The notes under the pieces were generated by a model. The model was not told where the DNA came from. It saw only the letters and a program-made list of their open reading frames with translations, and did no database searches. From contig OZ220688.1 of the NCBI GenBank assembly GCA_965116445.1, forward strand, positions 1,178,001 through 1,242,000: 64,000 nucleotides of DNA, read 5' to 3'. The DNA comes from Multivorans sp965116445. Its GTDB lineage: Bacteria; Acidobacteriota; Thermoanaerobaculia; Multivoradales; Multivoraceae. How positions within the stretch are numbered: position 1 is the stretch's first letter; every line of letters begins with the position of its first letter. The position numbers and the translations under genes were made by a program. Below, piece after piece: positions 11,332-20,778 of this stretch.

Positions 11332-12234
11332 TCACACGGCGCGGACGCGCTCCTTCAGCTCCTTCAGCCGCTCACCGGCGTCGCCGGTCGGCGCCGGCCA
11401 GACCACGCGCCGGTCCTGCAGTTGCCGGTCGAGTCGATGCCAGAGTTCGGCGTTCTTGACCTGACCGCCAGCCTTCGTGCGCCAGCGGTTGCGCTTCCAG
11501 GAGTGCAGCCAAAGCGCGGCGCCGCGCCGAAGGTAGTCGCTGCCGGTGAAGACCGCGGCCGGTTGACCGGCGGGCAAGGCGGCGAGCAACTCCAGAACGC
11601 ACTCCAGCTCCAGCCGGTTCGGGGTCGTGTCCTCGGCCCGGCCGGACCGTTCGACCTTGCCGGACGGTGTCTCCAGTTCGGCAAGCCACGCGCCTCGCGC
11701 GCCCACGCAACGGACCTTCAGGTAGATCCGCGCGCTGTCGGGCGGAATGGCCTCGTCCGAAGCGGGCTCCGCCGCGGCGCCGCCGCCCCGAGCCTCGATC
11801 TCCGCGCTGGCCAGCGTGTCCACGCGCTCGTTCCACTCGTTCCCGGCGTGACCCTTGACCCAGTGCCACCGCACACGGTGGCGCCGGTTCAGCCGATCCA
11901 GGCGACGCCACAGGTCGATGTTCTTCACCTGGCCGCCATCGCGACGCCGCCATCCGCGCCTGCGCCACCCGCTCAGCCAGCTCGTGATCCCCTGCCTGAC
12001 GTAGCGGGAATCCGTGTGCAGGTCGACGACGCTCGGGCCGGACAGGTGAGCCAGAGCCGAAATCGCCGCCTGAAGCTCCATCCGGTTGTTCGTCGTGCTC
12101 GGGGCGCCGCCGGAGAGTTCCTCCGCGTGTCCCTCCTCGTCGAGGATTGCGACGCCCCAGCCGCCCGGGCCGGGGTTCGGACTAGCGCCGCCGTCCGTGT
12201 AGATGACGAGGCGGGCGGCAGGGTCGGCGCTCAC
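11332..12234 (-). CDS. rnhA: Ribonuclease HI with a fused degenerate second RNase H domain
   Basis: 300 residues, about twice the usual RNase HI. It degrades the RNA strand of RNA-DNA hybrids. The N-terminal domain (1-146) has the catalytic set: D14 (YTDGGASPNPG), E53 (RMELQ), D75 (TDSRY), H129 and D139 (ERVDTLA). Residues 168-300 repeat the fold: W..RW....GGQVKNAELWHRLDR matches W..GW....GGQVKNIDLWRRLDR of the first half. In this half D14 aligns with K173, D75 with G231, and the last Asp is lost; only E209 remains. So the C-terminal half is probably catalytically inactive and may bind substrate (inference). The start is GTG, nine bases after a TACATT hexamer. It diverges from the BNR-propeller gene. 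Confidence 0.93.
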   Translation of the reverse strand: MSADPAARLVIYTDGGASPNPGPGGWGVAILDEEGHAEELSGGAPSTTNNRMELQAAISALAHLSGPSVVDLHTDSRYVRQGITSWLSGWRRRGWRRRDGGQVKNIDLWRRLDRLNRRHRVRWHWVKGHAGNEWNERVDTLASAEIEARGGGAAAEPASDEAIPPDSARIYLKVRCVGARGAWLAELETPSGKVERSGRAEDTTPNRLELECVLELLAALPAGQPAAVFTGSDYLRRGAALWLHSWKRNRWRTKAGGQVKNAELWHRLDRQLQDRRVVWPAPTGDAGERLKELKERVRAV

Positions 12235-12243
12235 GACGGACTG

Positions 12244-12249
12244 AATGTA
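12244..12249 (-). promoter_or_regulatory. Putative -10 hexamer for leaderless rnhA
   Basis: Reads TACATT on the minus strand, nine bases before the GTG start of rnhA. No Shine-Dalgarno lies between. No convincing -35 box was seen. Confidence 0.4.
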
Positions 12250-12357
12250 CCAGCCCGCGACGCACGCTTCATCGGGTCGGTACCGCGTGCAGCGGGTCGT
12301 AACTCCCTGCGGTCAGCCGAAGGTGGCACGCGACCGCCCGGGACCGCCGCCGGGACG

Positions 12358-12363
12358 TAGACT
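12358..12363 (+). promoter_or_regulatory. Putative -10 hexamer for leaderless BNR-propeller gene
   Basis: TAGACT, eight bases before the ATG at 12372. The bases between (ACGGCGAA) hold no Shine-Dalgarno. It shares the 137-bp divergent region with the rnhA promoter candidate. Confidence 0.45.
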
Positions 12364-12371
12364 ACGGCGAA

Positions 12372-15300
12372 ATGACCGACCTGAAGCACAGCATCGCCGT
12401 TCTGGCGGTCGCCCTCGCGATCGGCCCGGCGCCGGCCGCAGGCGAGGACGAGACCGACCCCTTCGAGGGAATCGAGTTCCGGCTCGTCGGCCCAAGCCGC
12501 GGCGGCCGGGTCACCGCGGTCGCGGGCCACGTGTCCCACCCGTACACCTTCTACATGGGCTCGACCGGCGGCGGCGTCTGGCGCACGACGAACGCAGGGC
12601 TGTCGTGGGACAACCTGAGCGACGAGGACTACCGGGCAGGCTCCGTCGGCGCGGTAACCGTGGCGCCGAGCGATCCGAACGTGATCTACGTCGGCATGGG
12701 CTCTGCCTGCCCGCGCGGCAACGTCTCGACCGGAGACGGGATGTACCGCTCGGCGGACGCCGGCGCCTCCTGGCAGCACATCGGGCTGGAGCAATCGGCC
12801 TCGATCAGCCGCGTCCGCGTCCACCCGGACGACCCGAACACACTCTGGGTCGGCGTCCTCGGCCAGATCTTCGGAACGAACCCGGAACGGGGCGTCTACC
12901 GTTCGACGGACGCCGGCGAAACCTGGGAGCACGTGCTCAGCATCTCGGACGAGGCCGGAATCGCCGACCTGGAGCTCGATCCGTTCAATCCTCGCGTCCT
13001 CTACGCCGCAGCCTGGAGGGTCGAGCGCAAGCCCTGGACCCTCGTCGACGGCAGTGACGAAGGCGGCCTGTTCCGCTCGACCGACGGCGGCGACACTTGG
13101 GAGCGACTCGAAGGCGGACTGCCGACCGGCGTGCTCGGCCGCATCGGCGTCTCCGCGTCGCCGGCCCAGCGCGGCCGCCTGTGGACGATCATCACGGCGG
13201 CGGATGGCCGCGGCGGCATCTTCCGCTCCGAGGATCACGGCGACACCTGGAAGAAGGTGAGCGACGAGCCGGAACTGCTCACCCGCGGCTGGTACTACAG
13301 CCACATCCAGGCCGACCCGGCCGATCCGAACACGGTCTGGGGCTCGAACGTCCGCTTCTTTCGCTCCGTCGACGGGGGCGCGAACTGGGAGCGCGTCGGC
13401 ACGCCGCACGGCGACAACCACGACCTCTGGATCAATCCGGAGCAGCCCCACATCATGGTCCAGGCGAACGACGGCGGCGCGAACGTGAGCGTGGACGGCG
13501 GGGAGTCCTGGTCGACCCAGAACAACCAGCCGACCGCCGAGTTCTACCGGGTCACCGTGGACAACCAGTTCCCCTACCGCATCTACGGCGCCCAGCAGGA
13601 CAACAGCACGATCTCGGTGCCGTCCCGGCCGATGCCGGAACTGACGGCGACCCAGCACTGGCACTCTGTGGCCGGCGCCGAGAGCGGCCACATCGCCGTC
13701 CATCCCGAGCAGCCCCACCTGGTCTACTCGGGCAACTACCTGGGGCGAATCGACCGCTACGACCACCGAAGCGGCACCGCCCGCAACATGATCCTGTACC
13801 CCCAGATGCAGGACGGCACGGCCCCGCGCGACCTGCGCTACCGCTTCCAGTGGAACGCGCCGATCCTGATTTCCCGGCACGATCCGGACGTCGTGTACCA
13901 CACGTCGAACTACGTCCACCGCACGCGCGACGGCGGCTGGACCTGGGAGACGATCTCGCCCGACCTGACGACGGACGACGACGAGAAGCAGGGAGTCCCC
14001 GGCGGCCCCGTCCAGCACGACCACACCGGCGTCGAGGTCTACAACACGATCTTCGCGCTCGCCGAATCGCCGCAGACGGCGGGCGAGATCTGGGCCGGCA
14101 GCGACGACGGCCGCATTCACGTCAGCCGCGACAACGGCGCGACCTGGAACGACGTGACCCCGGAGCAGATGCCGGCGGACGGCACGGTGAACTCGATCGA
14201 CGTCTCGCAGCACGACCCGCGGCGCGTCTACGTCGGCGTCTACCGCTACCGGATGAACGACTACGCGCCGTACATCTTCCGCACGGACGACGGCGGCGCG
14301 AACTGGGCAACCGTGACGGATGGTCTGCCGGCCGACCACTTCGTGCGCGTCGTCCGCGAGGATCCGGCAACGCCGGGCCTGCTCTTCGCCGGCACGGAGT
14401 TCGGCCTGTACGCCTCCTTCGACGGCGGCGACTCCTGGCGGTCGTTCCAGTTGAACCTGCCGCGGACACCGGTCACCGATCTGCTGATTCACACGAACGT
14501 CGGCAACCCGGATCTCGTGTTGGCGACCCAGGGCCGGAGCTTCTGGGTGCTCGACGACCTCGGCGCGGTGCGGGAACTCGCGACGGAGATCGCCGCCAGC
14601 GCCAGGCGCACGGCGCCCCGGCTCTTCTCCCCCGAACCCGTGGTCCGCATCGACCGGCCTGGTCGCGGCGGCGGTTTCACGGTCGGCGCGTCGATCTGGT
14701 TCGACCTCCCGGAAGAGCCGGTCGGCCGGGTCGAGCTCGCGATCTCTCCCGTGGGCAGCGAGCGGGTGCTGCGGCGCTTCCTGTCCCTGCCGGAAGGTGA
14801 GGAGATCGAAGGCGGCGACGACGCCCGTCCACGGATCGAGTCCTTCCAGGCGAAGGCGGGGCTCAACCGGGTCGTCTGGAACCTCCGGGGGCAGGCGCCG
14901 CACCTGGTCGACGGCGCGATCATGTCCCTCTCCTACACCGGCGGCCCCTACCTGCCGCCGGGGACCTACCGGGCCACCCTGTCGGTCGGAGCGGACGACG
15001 CGGACGGCGACGGGACGGATGACGACGCGTCCGCCCGGGCCGAAGCAGGCGACGACTGGACGGAAAGCCGGACCTTCGAGGTGCTGGCCGATCCCCGGCT
15101 CGACGACATCACGCAGGCCGACCTGGACGAGCAGTACGCGATGCTCGACCAGTTGTCGGCGCGCATCACGGCGATTCACGACGCGATCGCCGGCCTGCGC
15201 AGCGTCCGGGAGCAGGCTGGCGCGCTTGCGGAACGCCTCGACGCGGCCGGCGCTTTGGAACTCGGACCCGCCGTCGACACGCTCCTGGAGCGCGCCGGGG

Positions 15301-15608
15301 AACTCGACGAGCGACTGATCCAGTCCCGAAGCCGCGTCTCCCAGGACGCACTGAACTTCCAGCCCCGGATCGACAACCAGTACGCCTACCTCTACACTCA
15401 CGTCTTCGGCAACACCGCCCGGCCGACCGCCGGTGCGCGAAGCCGCTTCGAGGATCTCGAAGCCGAGCTCCTGCCGATCCTCGAGGCGGTATCCGACTTG
15501 ACCGGCCCCCAGCTTGACGAACTGAACCGGCAAGCCCGCGAGCTGGCCATACCCGCCGTCCAGCCGCCGGCCGGCCGCGACGCGGACGCAGCTCCTCCGC
15601 AGCCCTAG
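12372..15608 (+). CDS. Secreted BNR/sortilin-type beta-propeller protein
   Basis: 1078 residues with an N-terminal signal peptide (hydrophobic SIAVLAVALAIG, then small residues before GEDE). At least ten Asp-box motifs of the form S.DGG..W are visible (RSTDAGETW, RSEDHGDTW, RSVDGGANW, VSRDNGATW, RTDDGGANW, ASFDGGDSW and others). They mark a sialidase/VPS10-like propeller over roughly residues 30-740. The last ~330 residues hold a beta-rich part and then a helical stretch rich in Leu, Arg and Gln. The family is usually annotated 'VPS10 or WD40/YVTN/BNR-like repeat protein'. No sialidase catalytic set was recognised, so a binding or processing role in the periplasm or at the surface is more likely than glycosidase activity. 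The next gene starts 7 bp downstream, so the two probably share a transcript. Confidence 0.88.
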   Translation: MTDLKHSIAVLAVALAIGPAPAAGEDETDPFEGIEFRLVGPSRGGRVTAVAGHVSHPYTFYMGSTGGGVWRTTNAGLSWDNLSDEDYRAGSVGAVTVAPSDPNVIYVGMGSACPRGNVSTGDGMYRSADAGASWQHIGLEQSASISRVRVHPDDPNTLWVGVLGQIFGTNPERGVYRSTDAGETWEHVLSISDEAGIADLELDPFNPRVLYAAAWRVERKPWTLVDGSDEGGLFRSTDGGDTWERLEGGLPTGVLGRIGVSASPAQRGRLWTIITAADGRGGIFRSEDHGDTWKKVSDEPELLTRGWYYSHIQADPADPNTVWGSNVRFFRSVDGGANWERVGTPHGDNHDLWINPEQPHIMVQANDGGANVSVDGGESWSTQNNQPTAEFYRVTVDNQFPYRIYGAQQDNSTISVPSRPMPELTATQHWHSVAGAESGHIAVHPEQPHLVYSGNYLGRIDRYDHRSGTARNMILYPQMQDGTAPRDLRYRFQWNAPILISRHDPDVVYHTSNYVHRTRDGGWTWETISPDLTTDDDEKQGVPGGPVQHDHTGVEVYNTIFALAESPQTAGEIWAGSDDGRIHVSRDNGATWNDVTPEQMPADGTVNSIDVSQHDPRRVYVGVYRYRMNDYAPYIFRTDDGGANWATVTDGLPADHFVRVVREDPATPGLLFAGTEFGLYASFDGGDSWRSFQLNLPRTPVTDLLIHTNVGNPDLVLATQGRSFWVLDDLGAVRELATEIAASARRTAPRLFSPEPVVRIDRPGRGGGFTVGASIWFDLPEEPVGRVELAISPVGSERVLRRFLSLPEGEEIEGGDDARPRIESFQAKAGLNRVVWNLRGQAPHLVDGAIMSLSYTGGPYLPPGTYRATLSVGADDADGDGTDDDASARAEAGDDWTESRTFEVLADPRLDDITQADLDEQYAMLDQLSARITAIHDAIAGLRSVREQAGALAERLDAAGALELGPAVDTLLERAGELDERLIQSRSRVSQDALNFQPRIDNQYAYLYTHVFGNTARPTAGARSRFEDLEAELLPILEAVSDLTGPQLDELNRQARELAIPAVQPPAGRDADAAPPQP

Positions 15609-15615
15609 GGCCGAT

Positions 15616-17844
15616 ATGCCGCGCAACCACCTCCTGCACGGCGCCCTCGCGCTGGCCATAGGTCTTGCCGCCCCCGACGGCGTGCGGGCCCGCCAGCCGG
15701 ACCAGGCCGGGGCCCAGGGCGATCGGCCCAGCCTGACCGCGAAACGTCTCGACCAGGCGCCGGTCATCGACGGGGACGTCCTCGGCGAGGATCTCTGGCT
15801 CGACGTGGACTTCGGAAGCGGCTTCCAGCAGGTCGAGCCGTTCGAAGGCGAAGCGGCGAGCGAGCGTACGGAAGTGCGGGTCGCCTTCGACGCCGAGAAC
15901 CTCTATATCGCCGTGATCTGCTTCGATCGCGAAACGTCGTCCCTGGCGATCTCCGACAGCCGTCGCGACGCGGACCTCGGCGACGAGGACAGCTTCCGGA
16001 TCGCCCTCGACACGTTCGGGGACCGGCAGAACGGGTTCGTCTTCGGCACGAACGTCGCGGGCATCCAGTACGACGGCCAGTTCACGGACCAGGGCAGAGG
16101 CGGTGGAGGCTCTTCCCGCAGCAGCTTCCGGTCGGGCGGTGCGAACCTGGACTGGGACACATCCTGGACCGTGCGGACGATGAGCGGCGACTTCGGCTGG
16201 AGCGCGGAGATGGCGATTCCCTTCCGCAGCCTCCGCTACCGGTCGGGCCGGGCGGTCTGGGGACTGAACGTCGAGCGGAACATCCGGCGCAAGAGCGAAA
16301 CCGCCTACTGGGCTCATCTCGCCCGCCAGCACAACCTGTTCCGCGTCTCGGAAGCCGGCAGCCTGCTCGGCCTGGAGCCTCCGCGCCAGCGCAATCTCCA
16401 GTTGACTCCCTACGTGCTCGGTTCGGGACGGGACAACGTGGACGGCCGCGCCGACGACAGCGAGATCGGGATGGACGTGAAGTACGGAATCACGCCGAGC
16501 CTCACCCTCGACGTCACGGTGAACACGGACTTCGCCCAGGTCGAGGCGGATGACCAGCAGATCAACCTGGACCGGTTCAGCCTGTTCTTTCCCGAGAAGC
16601 GGCCGTTCTTTCTGGAGAATGCGGGCATCTTCCGGGTCGGCAGCCGATCCTTCAGCCGGGGCGGCACGGAGCTCTTCTTCAGCCGGCGAATCGGCCTGAG
16701 CGGCGGCGTGCCGGTCCCCATCCTCGGCGGGGCCAGGCTGTCGGGCAAGGCCGGGGGATACAACGTCGGCTTCCTGAACATGCAGACCGACGAGACGGGA
16801 GACGTTCACGGCAACAACTTCACGGTCGCTCGCCTGGGCCGCGAGTACCGCAACCGGAGCCGCGCCGGCATCCTCGTCGTGAACCGCCAGGGAACCGGGT
16901 CGCTGGCGCCGGACAACGACTACAACCGCACCTTCGCCGTGGACGGCCAGGTCGGCGTCGGGCAGTTCGCCGAGATCACCGGCTGGGCGGCCCGCACGGA
17001 AACGCCGGGTCTTACGGGCCGCGACCACGGGCTCGGACTCGACAGCAGCTACAGCTCGCCCTTCTGGCGCTGGCGCCTCGGCTACGCCGAGGTCGGCGAG
17101 GACTTCAACCCCGAGGTCGGCTTCCTCAGCCGCTCGGGCTACCGCCAGGTCAGCGGCTACATCCGGCGCCGGTTCCGCCCTGCCGGCGAGGGCCCGATCA
17201 AGGAGTTCGGGCCGAGGATGTTCTACGACGGCTTCTGGAACTTCGACGGCTACAAGGAGACCCAGCGCTACTCGATCGGCGGCGAAGTCGAGTTTCGTGG
17301 CGGCGCGCAGATCAGCCTTTCTGCCGGCGGGCGCTACGAGGGGCTGCTCGATTCCTTCGTCCTCGCCGACCTCGTGCCCGTTCCCGCCGACGAATACGAC
17401 GACCACGGCTTCTTCCTGTTCATGAACACGAACCGCGGGCGGGCGGTCAGCCTGTTCACCCGGGTCCAGGGCGGCGGCTTCTTCGGCGGCGACCAGCTTG
17501 TGATCGACCCCTCGCTGAGCATCCGGCTCGGCGACTACCTGACGTCCGAACTGAGTTGGTCCTACAACGACATCGACCTGCCGATGGGCGCCTTCACGAC
17601 CCACCTCGGGAGTGTGCGGGTCACCTACGCCTTCAGTACCAGCTTGCTCCTGCAGGCGCTGATCCAGTACAACGACCTGACGCACAACGTGAACACGAAC
17701 GTCCGCTTCAGTTGGCTGAACGACGCGAACCGCGGTCTCTTCGTCGTCTACAACGAGATCTCCGAGTTCGGCGTCCTCGGCATCGACACTCCGGACCGAA
17801 GCCTGGCGATCAAGTACAACCGCACCTTCGACGTCTTCCGCTGA
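15616..17844 (+). CDS. CBM9-like/DUF5916 outer-membrane beta-barrel protein
   Basis: 742 residues. A short signal peptide (LLHGALALAIGLAAPDGVRA) is followed by a carbohydrate-binding-module-9-like domain (about residues 38-240: APVIDGDVLGEDLW, VRVAFDAENLYIAVICFD, DEDSFRIALDTF). The rest is a long region of alternating aromatic and polar residues typical of the DUF5916 outer-membrane barrel (FFPEKRPFFLENAGIF is a signature; it ends in a short strand, IKYNRTFDVFR). Family members sit in the outer membrane of Gram-negatives beside secreted hydrolases; their exact substrate is unknown. It lies 7 bp after the BNR-propeller gene and 7 bp before ggt, giving a likely three-gene operon. Confidence 0.88.
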   Translation: MPRNHLLHGALALAIGLAAPDGVRARQPDQAGAQGDRPSLTAKRLDQAPVIDGDVLGEDLWLDVDFGSGFQQVEPFEGEAASERTEVRVAFDAENLYIAVICFDRETSSLAISDSRRDADLGDEDSFRIALDTFGDRQNGFVFGTNVAGIQYDGQFTDQGRGGGGSSRSSFRSGGANLDWDTSWTVRTMSGDFGWSAEMAIPFRSLRYRSGRAVWGLNVERNIRRKSETAYWAHLARQHNLFRVSEAGSLLGLEPPRQRNLQLTPYVLGSGRDNVDGRADDSEIGMDVKYGITPSLTLDVTVNTDFAQVEADDQQINLDRFSLFFPEKRPFFLENAGIFRVGSRSFSRGGTELFFSRRIGLSGGVPVPILGGARLSGKAGGYNVGFLNMQTDETGDVHGNNFTVARLGREYRNRSRAGILVVNRQGTGSLAPDNDYNRTFAVDGQVGVGQFAEITGWAARTETPGLTGRDHGLGLDSSYSSPFWRWRLGYAEVGEDFNPEVGFLSRSGYRQVSGYIRRRFRPAGEGPIKEFGPRMFYDGFWNFDGYKETQRYSIGGEVEFRGGAQISLSAGGRYEGLLDSFVLADLVPVPADEYDDHGFFLFMNTNRGRAVSLFTRVQGGGFFGGDQLVIDPSLSIRLGDYLTSELSWSYNDIDLPMGAFTTHLGSVRVTYAFSTSLLLQALIQYNDLTHNVNTNVRFSWLNDANRGLFVVYNEISEFGVLGIDTPDRSLAIKYNRTFDVFR

Positions 17845-17851
17845 GCCCGCC

Positions 17852-19498
17852 GTGACGCCGCCCCGACTCGCCAGTCCCCACCGCGCGGGACGCAGCGTCG
17901 TCATGGCGCGCCGCGGCATGGTCGCGACGTCCCATCCCCTGGCCACCCTTGCCGGGCTCGACATGCTGCGGGCCGGCGGTTCGGCGATCGACGGCGCGAT
18001 TGCGGCGGCGGCCATGCTCGGGGTGGCCGAGCCGATGATGACCGGAATCGGCGGCGACGCCTTCCTGCTCTACCACCTCGCCGACCCGGACGGCGGGCCG
18101 GGCGACGTCCTGGGACTGAACGGCAGCGGCCGCTCGCCCAGGGGTCTTGCGCGCGAGCGCCTTCCGGGACGGAGGATCGATCCGGACTCCTGGGCGGCCG
18201 TCACCGTTCCCGGCGCGGTCGACCTCTGGCAGACGGCGCACCGGCGGTTCGGCCGCCTCCGCTTCGCCGATCTGCTCGGTCCCGCGATCGAGACGGCCGA
18301 GGCGGGCTTCCCGGTCAGCGAACGCGTCCAGGGGATGTGGACGGCATGCACAGCGCGGCTGCGCCGTGACCGCGCGGCGGCGGAGCACTATCTGGTGGAC
18401 GGCGAGGCGCCCGAGCTCGGCGCCGTGTTCCGTTCCCCGGCGCTCGCGCGGTCGCTCCGGCAGATCGCGGAGGATGGCCGGGACGCGTTCTACCGTGGAC
18501 CGATCGCCGAGAGCATCGTCCGCTACGCGGGCGAGTCCGGCGGCTTCCTCCGGCTCGAGGACTTCCGGCGCCACGAATCGACCTGGGTCGATCCGATCGG
18601 CACGATGTACCGGGGCCGGGAAGTCCTCCAGTTGCCGCCCAACGGCCAGGGCCTGGGCGCCCTGCTCATGCTGAACCTGCTCGAGAACTTCGACCTCGGC
18701 TCGATGGACGTGGCCTCGGCTGAGCACACCCACCTGCTGGTCGAAGCGAAGAAGCTCGCCTACGCCGACCTCTACGCCCACGTCGGCGACCCGGAGGGCG
18801 AACCGCTCCGGAGCGCCGGCGGCGTTCCACTTCCGGAACTGCTCGACAAGGCGTACGCCCTGAAGCGCAGTCGCCTGATCGACCCCGGCCGCGCGGCCAG
18901 GGACGCCTCGCCCGGCGGCATTCCTCCCGGTTCGGGCCCGGTCGGCTCGGACACCGTCTACCTCGCCGTGGTCGACGGCGAGGGCAACGCCGCGTCCTTG
19001 ATCAACTCCCTGTTCGCGCCCTTCGGGGCAGCCATCGCCGGCGGGGACACGGGCATCATGCTCCACTGCCGGGGCGCCGGCTTCACCCTGAAGCCCGGCC
19101 ATCCGAACGAGTATCGGCCCGGCAAGCGCCCGTTCCACACGATCATCCCCGGCATGGTCCGAAACAGAGGCCGTCTCGAACTCTGCTACGGCGTGATGGG
19201 CGGCCCGTTCCAGCCGCAGGGGCACGTCCAGTTCCTGACGAACCACATGGACCACGGCCTGCCCCTGCAGGCCGCAATCGACCGGCCCCGCTGGCGGCAC
19301 ACCAGCGGCCTGGAACTCCTCTGCGAACGCGGCATGGAGCCGGCGACCGTCGATGCGCTCGCCGCCCTGGGGCACGACGTCCGAAGCAGAGTCCGCGGCG
19401 CCGAGTTCGGCGGCGCCCAGGCGATCCGCGTCGACCGGCACGGCACGCTTCATGGCGCCTCCGACCCGCGCAAGGACGGCGCCGCCCTCGGCTACTGA
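17852..19498 (+). CDS. ggt: Gamma-glutamyltransferase family protein
   Basis: 548 residues. This N-terminal-nucleophile enzyme cleaves or transfers gamma-glutamyl groups, for example from glutathione. An early motif (MVATSHPLATLAGLDMLRAG) and a GIGGDAF motif match the family. The autoprocessing nucleophile is expected at T368 in GSDTVYLAVVD, which would split the chain into about 367- and 181-residue subunits. The C-terminal part has GVMGGPFQPQGH. No signal peptide is evident, so it may be cytoplasmic, or its start could be misplaced; the GTG at 17852 lies 7 bp after the barrel gene. It belongs to the broader GGT group, so the substrate may not be glutathione. Confidence 0.9.
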   Translation: MTPPRLASPHRAGRSVVMARRGMVATSHPLATLAGLDMLRAGGSAIDGAIAAAAMLGVAEPMMTGIGGDAFLLYHLADPDGGPGDVLGLNGSGRSPRGLARERLPGRRIDPDSWAAVTVPGAVDLWQTAHRRFGRLRFADLLGPAIETAEAGFPVSERVQGMWTACTARLRRDRAAAEHYLVDGEAPELGAVFRSPALARSLRQIAEDGRDAFYRGPIAESIVRYAGESGGFLRLEDFRRHESTWVDPIGTMYRGREVLQLPPNGQGLGALLMLNLLENFDLGSMDVASAEHTHLLVEAKKLAYADLYAHVGDPEGEPLRSAGGVPLPELLDKAYALKRSRLIDPGRAARDASPGGIPPGSGPVGSDTVYLAVVDGEGNAASLINSLFAPFGAAIAGGDTGIMLHCRGAGFTLKPGHPNEYRPGKRPFHTIIPGMVRNRGRLELCYGVMGGPFQPQGHVQFLTNHMDHGLPLQAAIDRPRWRHTSGLELLCERGMEPATVDALAALGHDVRSRVRGAEFGGAQAIRVDRHGTLHGASDPRKDGAALGY

Positions 19499-19566
19499 CG
19501 ACCGGGGCAACCCCACAGGCTGCGCCGACGTCCCCGTCCACCGCGGCGCCGTGCAAGACTCGACGG

Positions 19567-20763
19567 ATGGATGGTGCCGCGCCCGAACCTGACCGACGCA
19601 CCGGGGAACGGCAGATCGAACTGCGGATCGTCCAGTCCCTGTCCGACATCGAGCAGGCCGCCTGGGACGGCCTCCTTCTGCCCGGCGACCGCCCGTTCCT
19701 GAGCTGGACCTTTCTCGAAGCGCTCGAGCGAACCGGCTGCGTGGCGGCCGACCGCGGCTGGCTCCCCTTTCACCTGACCGCCTGGGGGCCGCAAGGCGAA
19801 CTGATCGCCGCGGCCCCCGCCTACATCAAGAACGACGGGATGGGCGACTTCTCGCGGGACTGGGCCTTCGGCGACGCCGTGCGCGCGGCGGGCGGGCGCT
19901 TCTACCCGAAGCTGGTCATAGGCGTTCCGTTCTCCCCGGTGACCGGCCGCCGCATCCTCGCCGCGGCCGACCTCGACCCGACGGTCGCCGCGCGGATGCT
20001 GGTCCAGCTTGCCGCGCACACCGCCCGCGAGGTCGGCATCGCGTCCGTCCACGTCCTCTACCACGGCGAACGCGAGGCCGCGGCACTCGCCGACGCCGGC
20101 CTCGCCCAACGGGTCATGGTGCAGTACCACTGGCGGAACTACGACTACCGGACGCCCGAGGACTGGCTGGCGAAGCTCCGTTCCAAACGCCGCACCCAGT
20201 GCCGCCGGGAGCGCCGCGAGCCCGCCCGGCAGGGGATCGCGATCCGCACCGTGCGGGGTCGCGAGATCGCCGCCGATCCGGAGCGCTGGGCCGAGACCGC
20301 GTTCGGCCTCTACTGCACGACCTGCGACAAGTACATGTGGGGCGGCCGCTACCTGAACCGCGAGCTGTTCGGCGACCTGTTCACCCTGCTCGGCGACGAG
20401 GTCGAACTCGTCGCAGCCGAGCGGGCCGGACGGGTCGTCGCCGGCGCGATCAACCTGCGCTCCCCGACCCACCTCTACGGCCGCTACTGGGGCTGCCACG
20501 AGGAGCACCGGTTCCTCCACTTCAACGTCTGCCTCTACCACTCGATCGACGAGTGCATCGAACGCGGAGTCGAGGTGTTCGAAGGCGGCGCCGGCGGCGA
20601 GCACAAGATCAGCCGCGGCTTCGAGCCCGCGCCGGTCTACAGTTCCCACCTGTTCCTGGACGAGAAGCTGAACTCCCTGCTCGGCACGGCGCTCCGCCAC
20701 GACGCAACGCGCCACCTCGAGGGCATCGAGGCATGGCGAGATCAGCGCCGTCAGTTGGGCTGA
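19567..20763 (+). CDS. FemAB/GNAT-like N-acyltransferase (DUF482 type)
   Basis: 398 residues, no signal peptide. It matches the 'peptidogalycan biosynthesis/DUF482' group of the acyl-CoA N-acyltransferase fold: PFLSWTFLEALE near residue 52, AAPAYIKN near 80, W.N.DY...EDWLAKLRSKRR in the middle, and the signature GAGGEHKISRGFEP near residue 338. These proteins are thought to transfer aminoacyl or acyl groups, but their substrate is not established. Start ATG 19567 is six bases after AAGACT. It is 68 bp from ggt and convergent with hicA, from which it is separated by 15 bp. Confidence 0.85.
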   Translation: MDGAAPEPDRRTGERQIELRIVQSLSDIEQAAWDGLLLPGDRPFLSWTFLEALERTGCVAADRGWLPFHLTAWGPQGELIAAAPAYIKNDGMGDFSRDWAFGDAVRAAGGRFYPKLVIGVPFSPVTGRRILAAADLDPTVAARMLVQLAAHTAREVGIASVHVLYHGEREAAALADAGLAQRVMVQYHWRNYDYRTPEDWLAKLRSKRRTQCRRERREPARQGIAIRTVRGREIAADPERWAETAFGLYCTTCDKYMWGGRYLNRELFGDLFTLLGDEVELVAAERAGRVVAGAINLRSPTHLYGRYWGCHEEHRFLHFNVCLYHSIDECIERGVEVFEGGAGGEHKISRGFEPAPVYSSHLFLDEKLNSLLGTALRHDATRHLEGIEAWRDQRRQLG

Positions 20764-20778
20764 AGGAGCTTTCCGGCG

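Noticed and set aside
12231..18015. Two long antisense open frames (about 1178 and 949 codons) opposite the propeller, barrel and GGT genes
   Set aside because: Low-complexity Val/Arg/Gly/Asp proteins without motifs, while the plus strand encodes clear families.
19499..19566. Another copy of the 34-bp hairpin repeat between ggt and the FemAB-like gene
   Set aside because: It contains GGCTGCGCCGACGTCCCCG but lacks the inverted GCCGGC arm, so the match is too weak to call.
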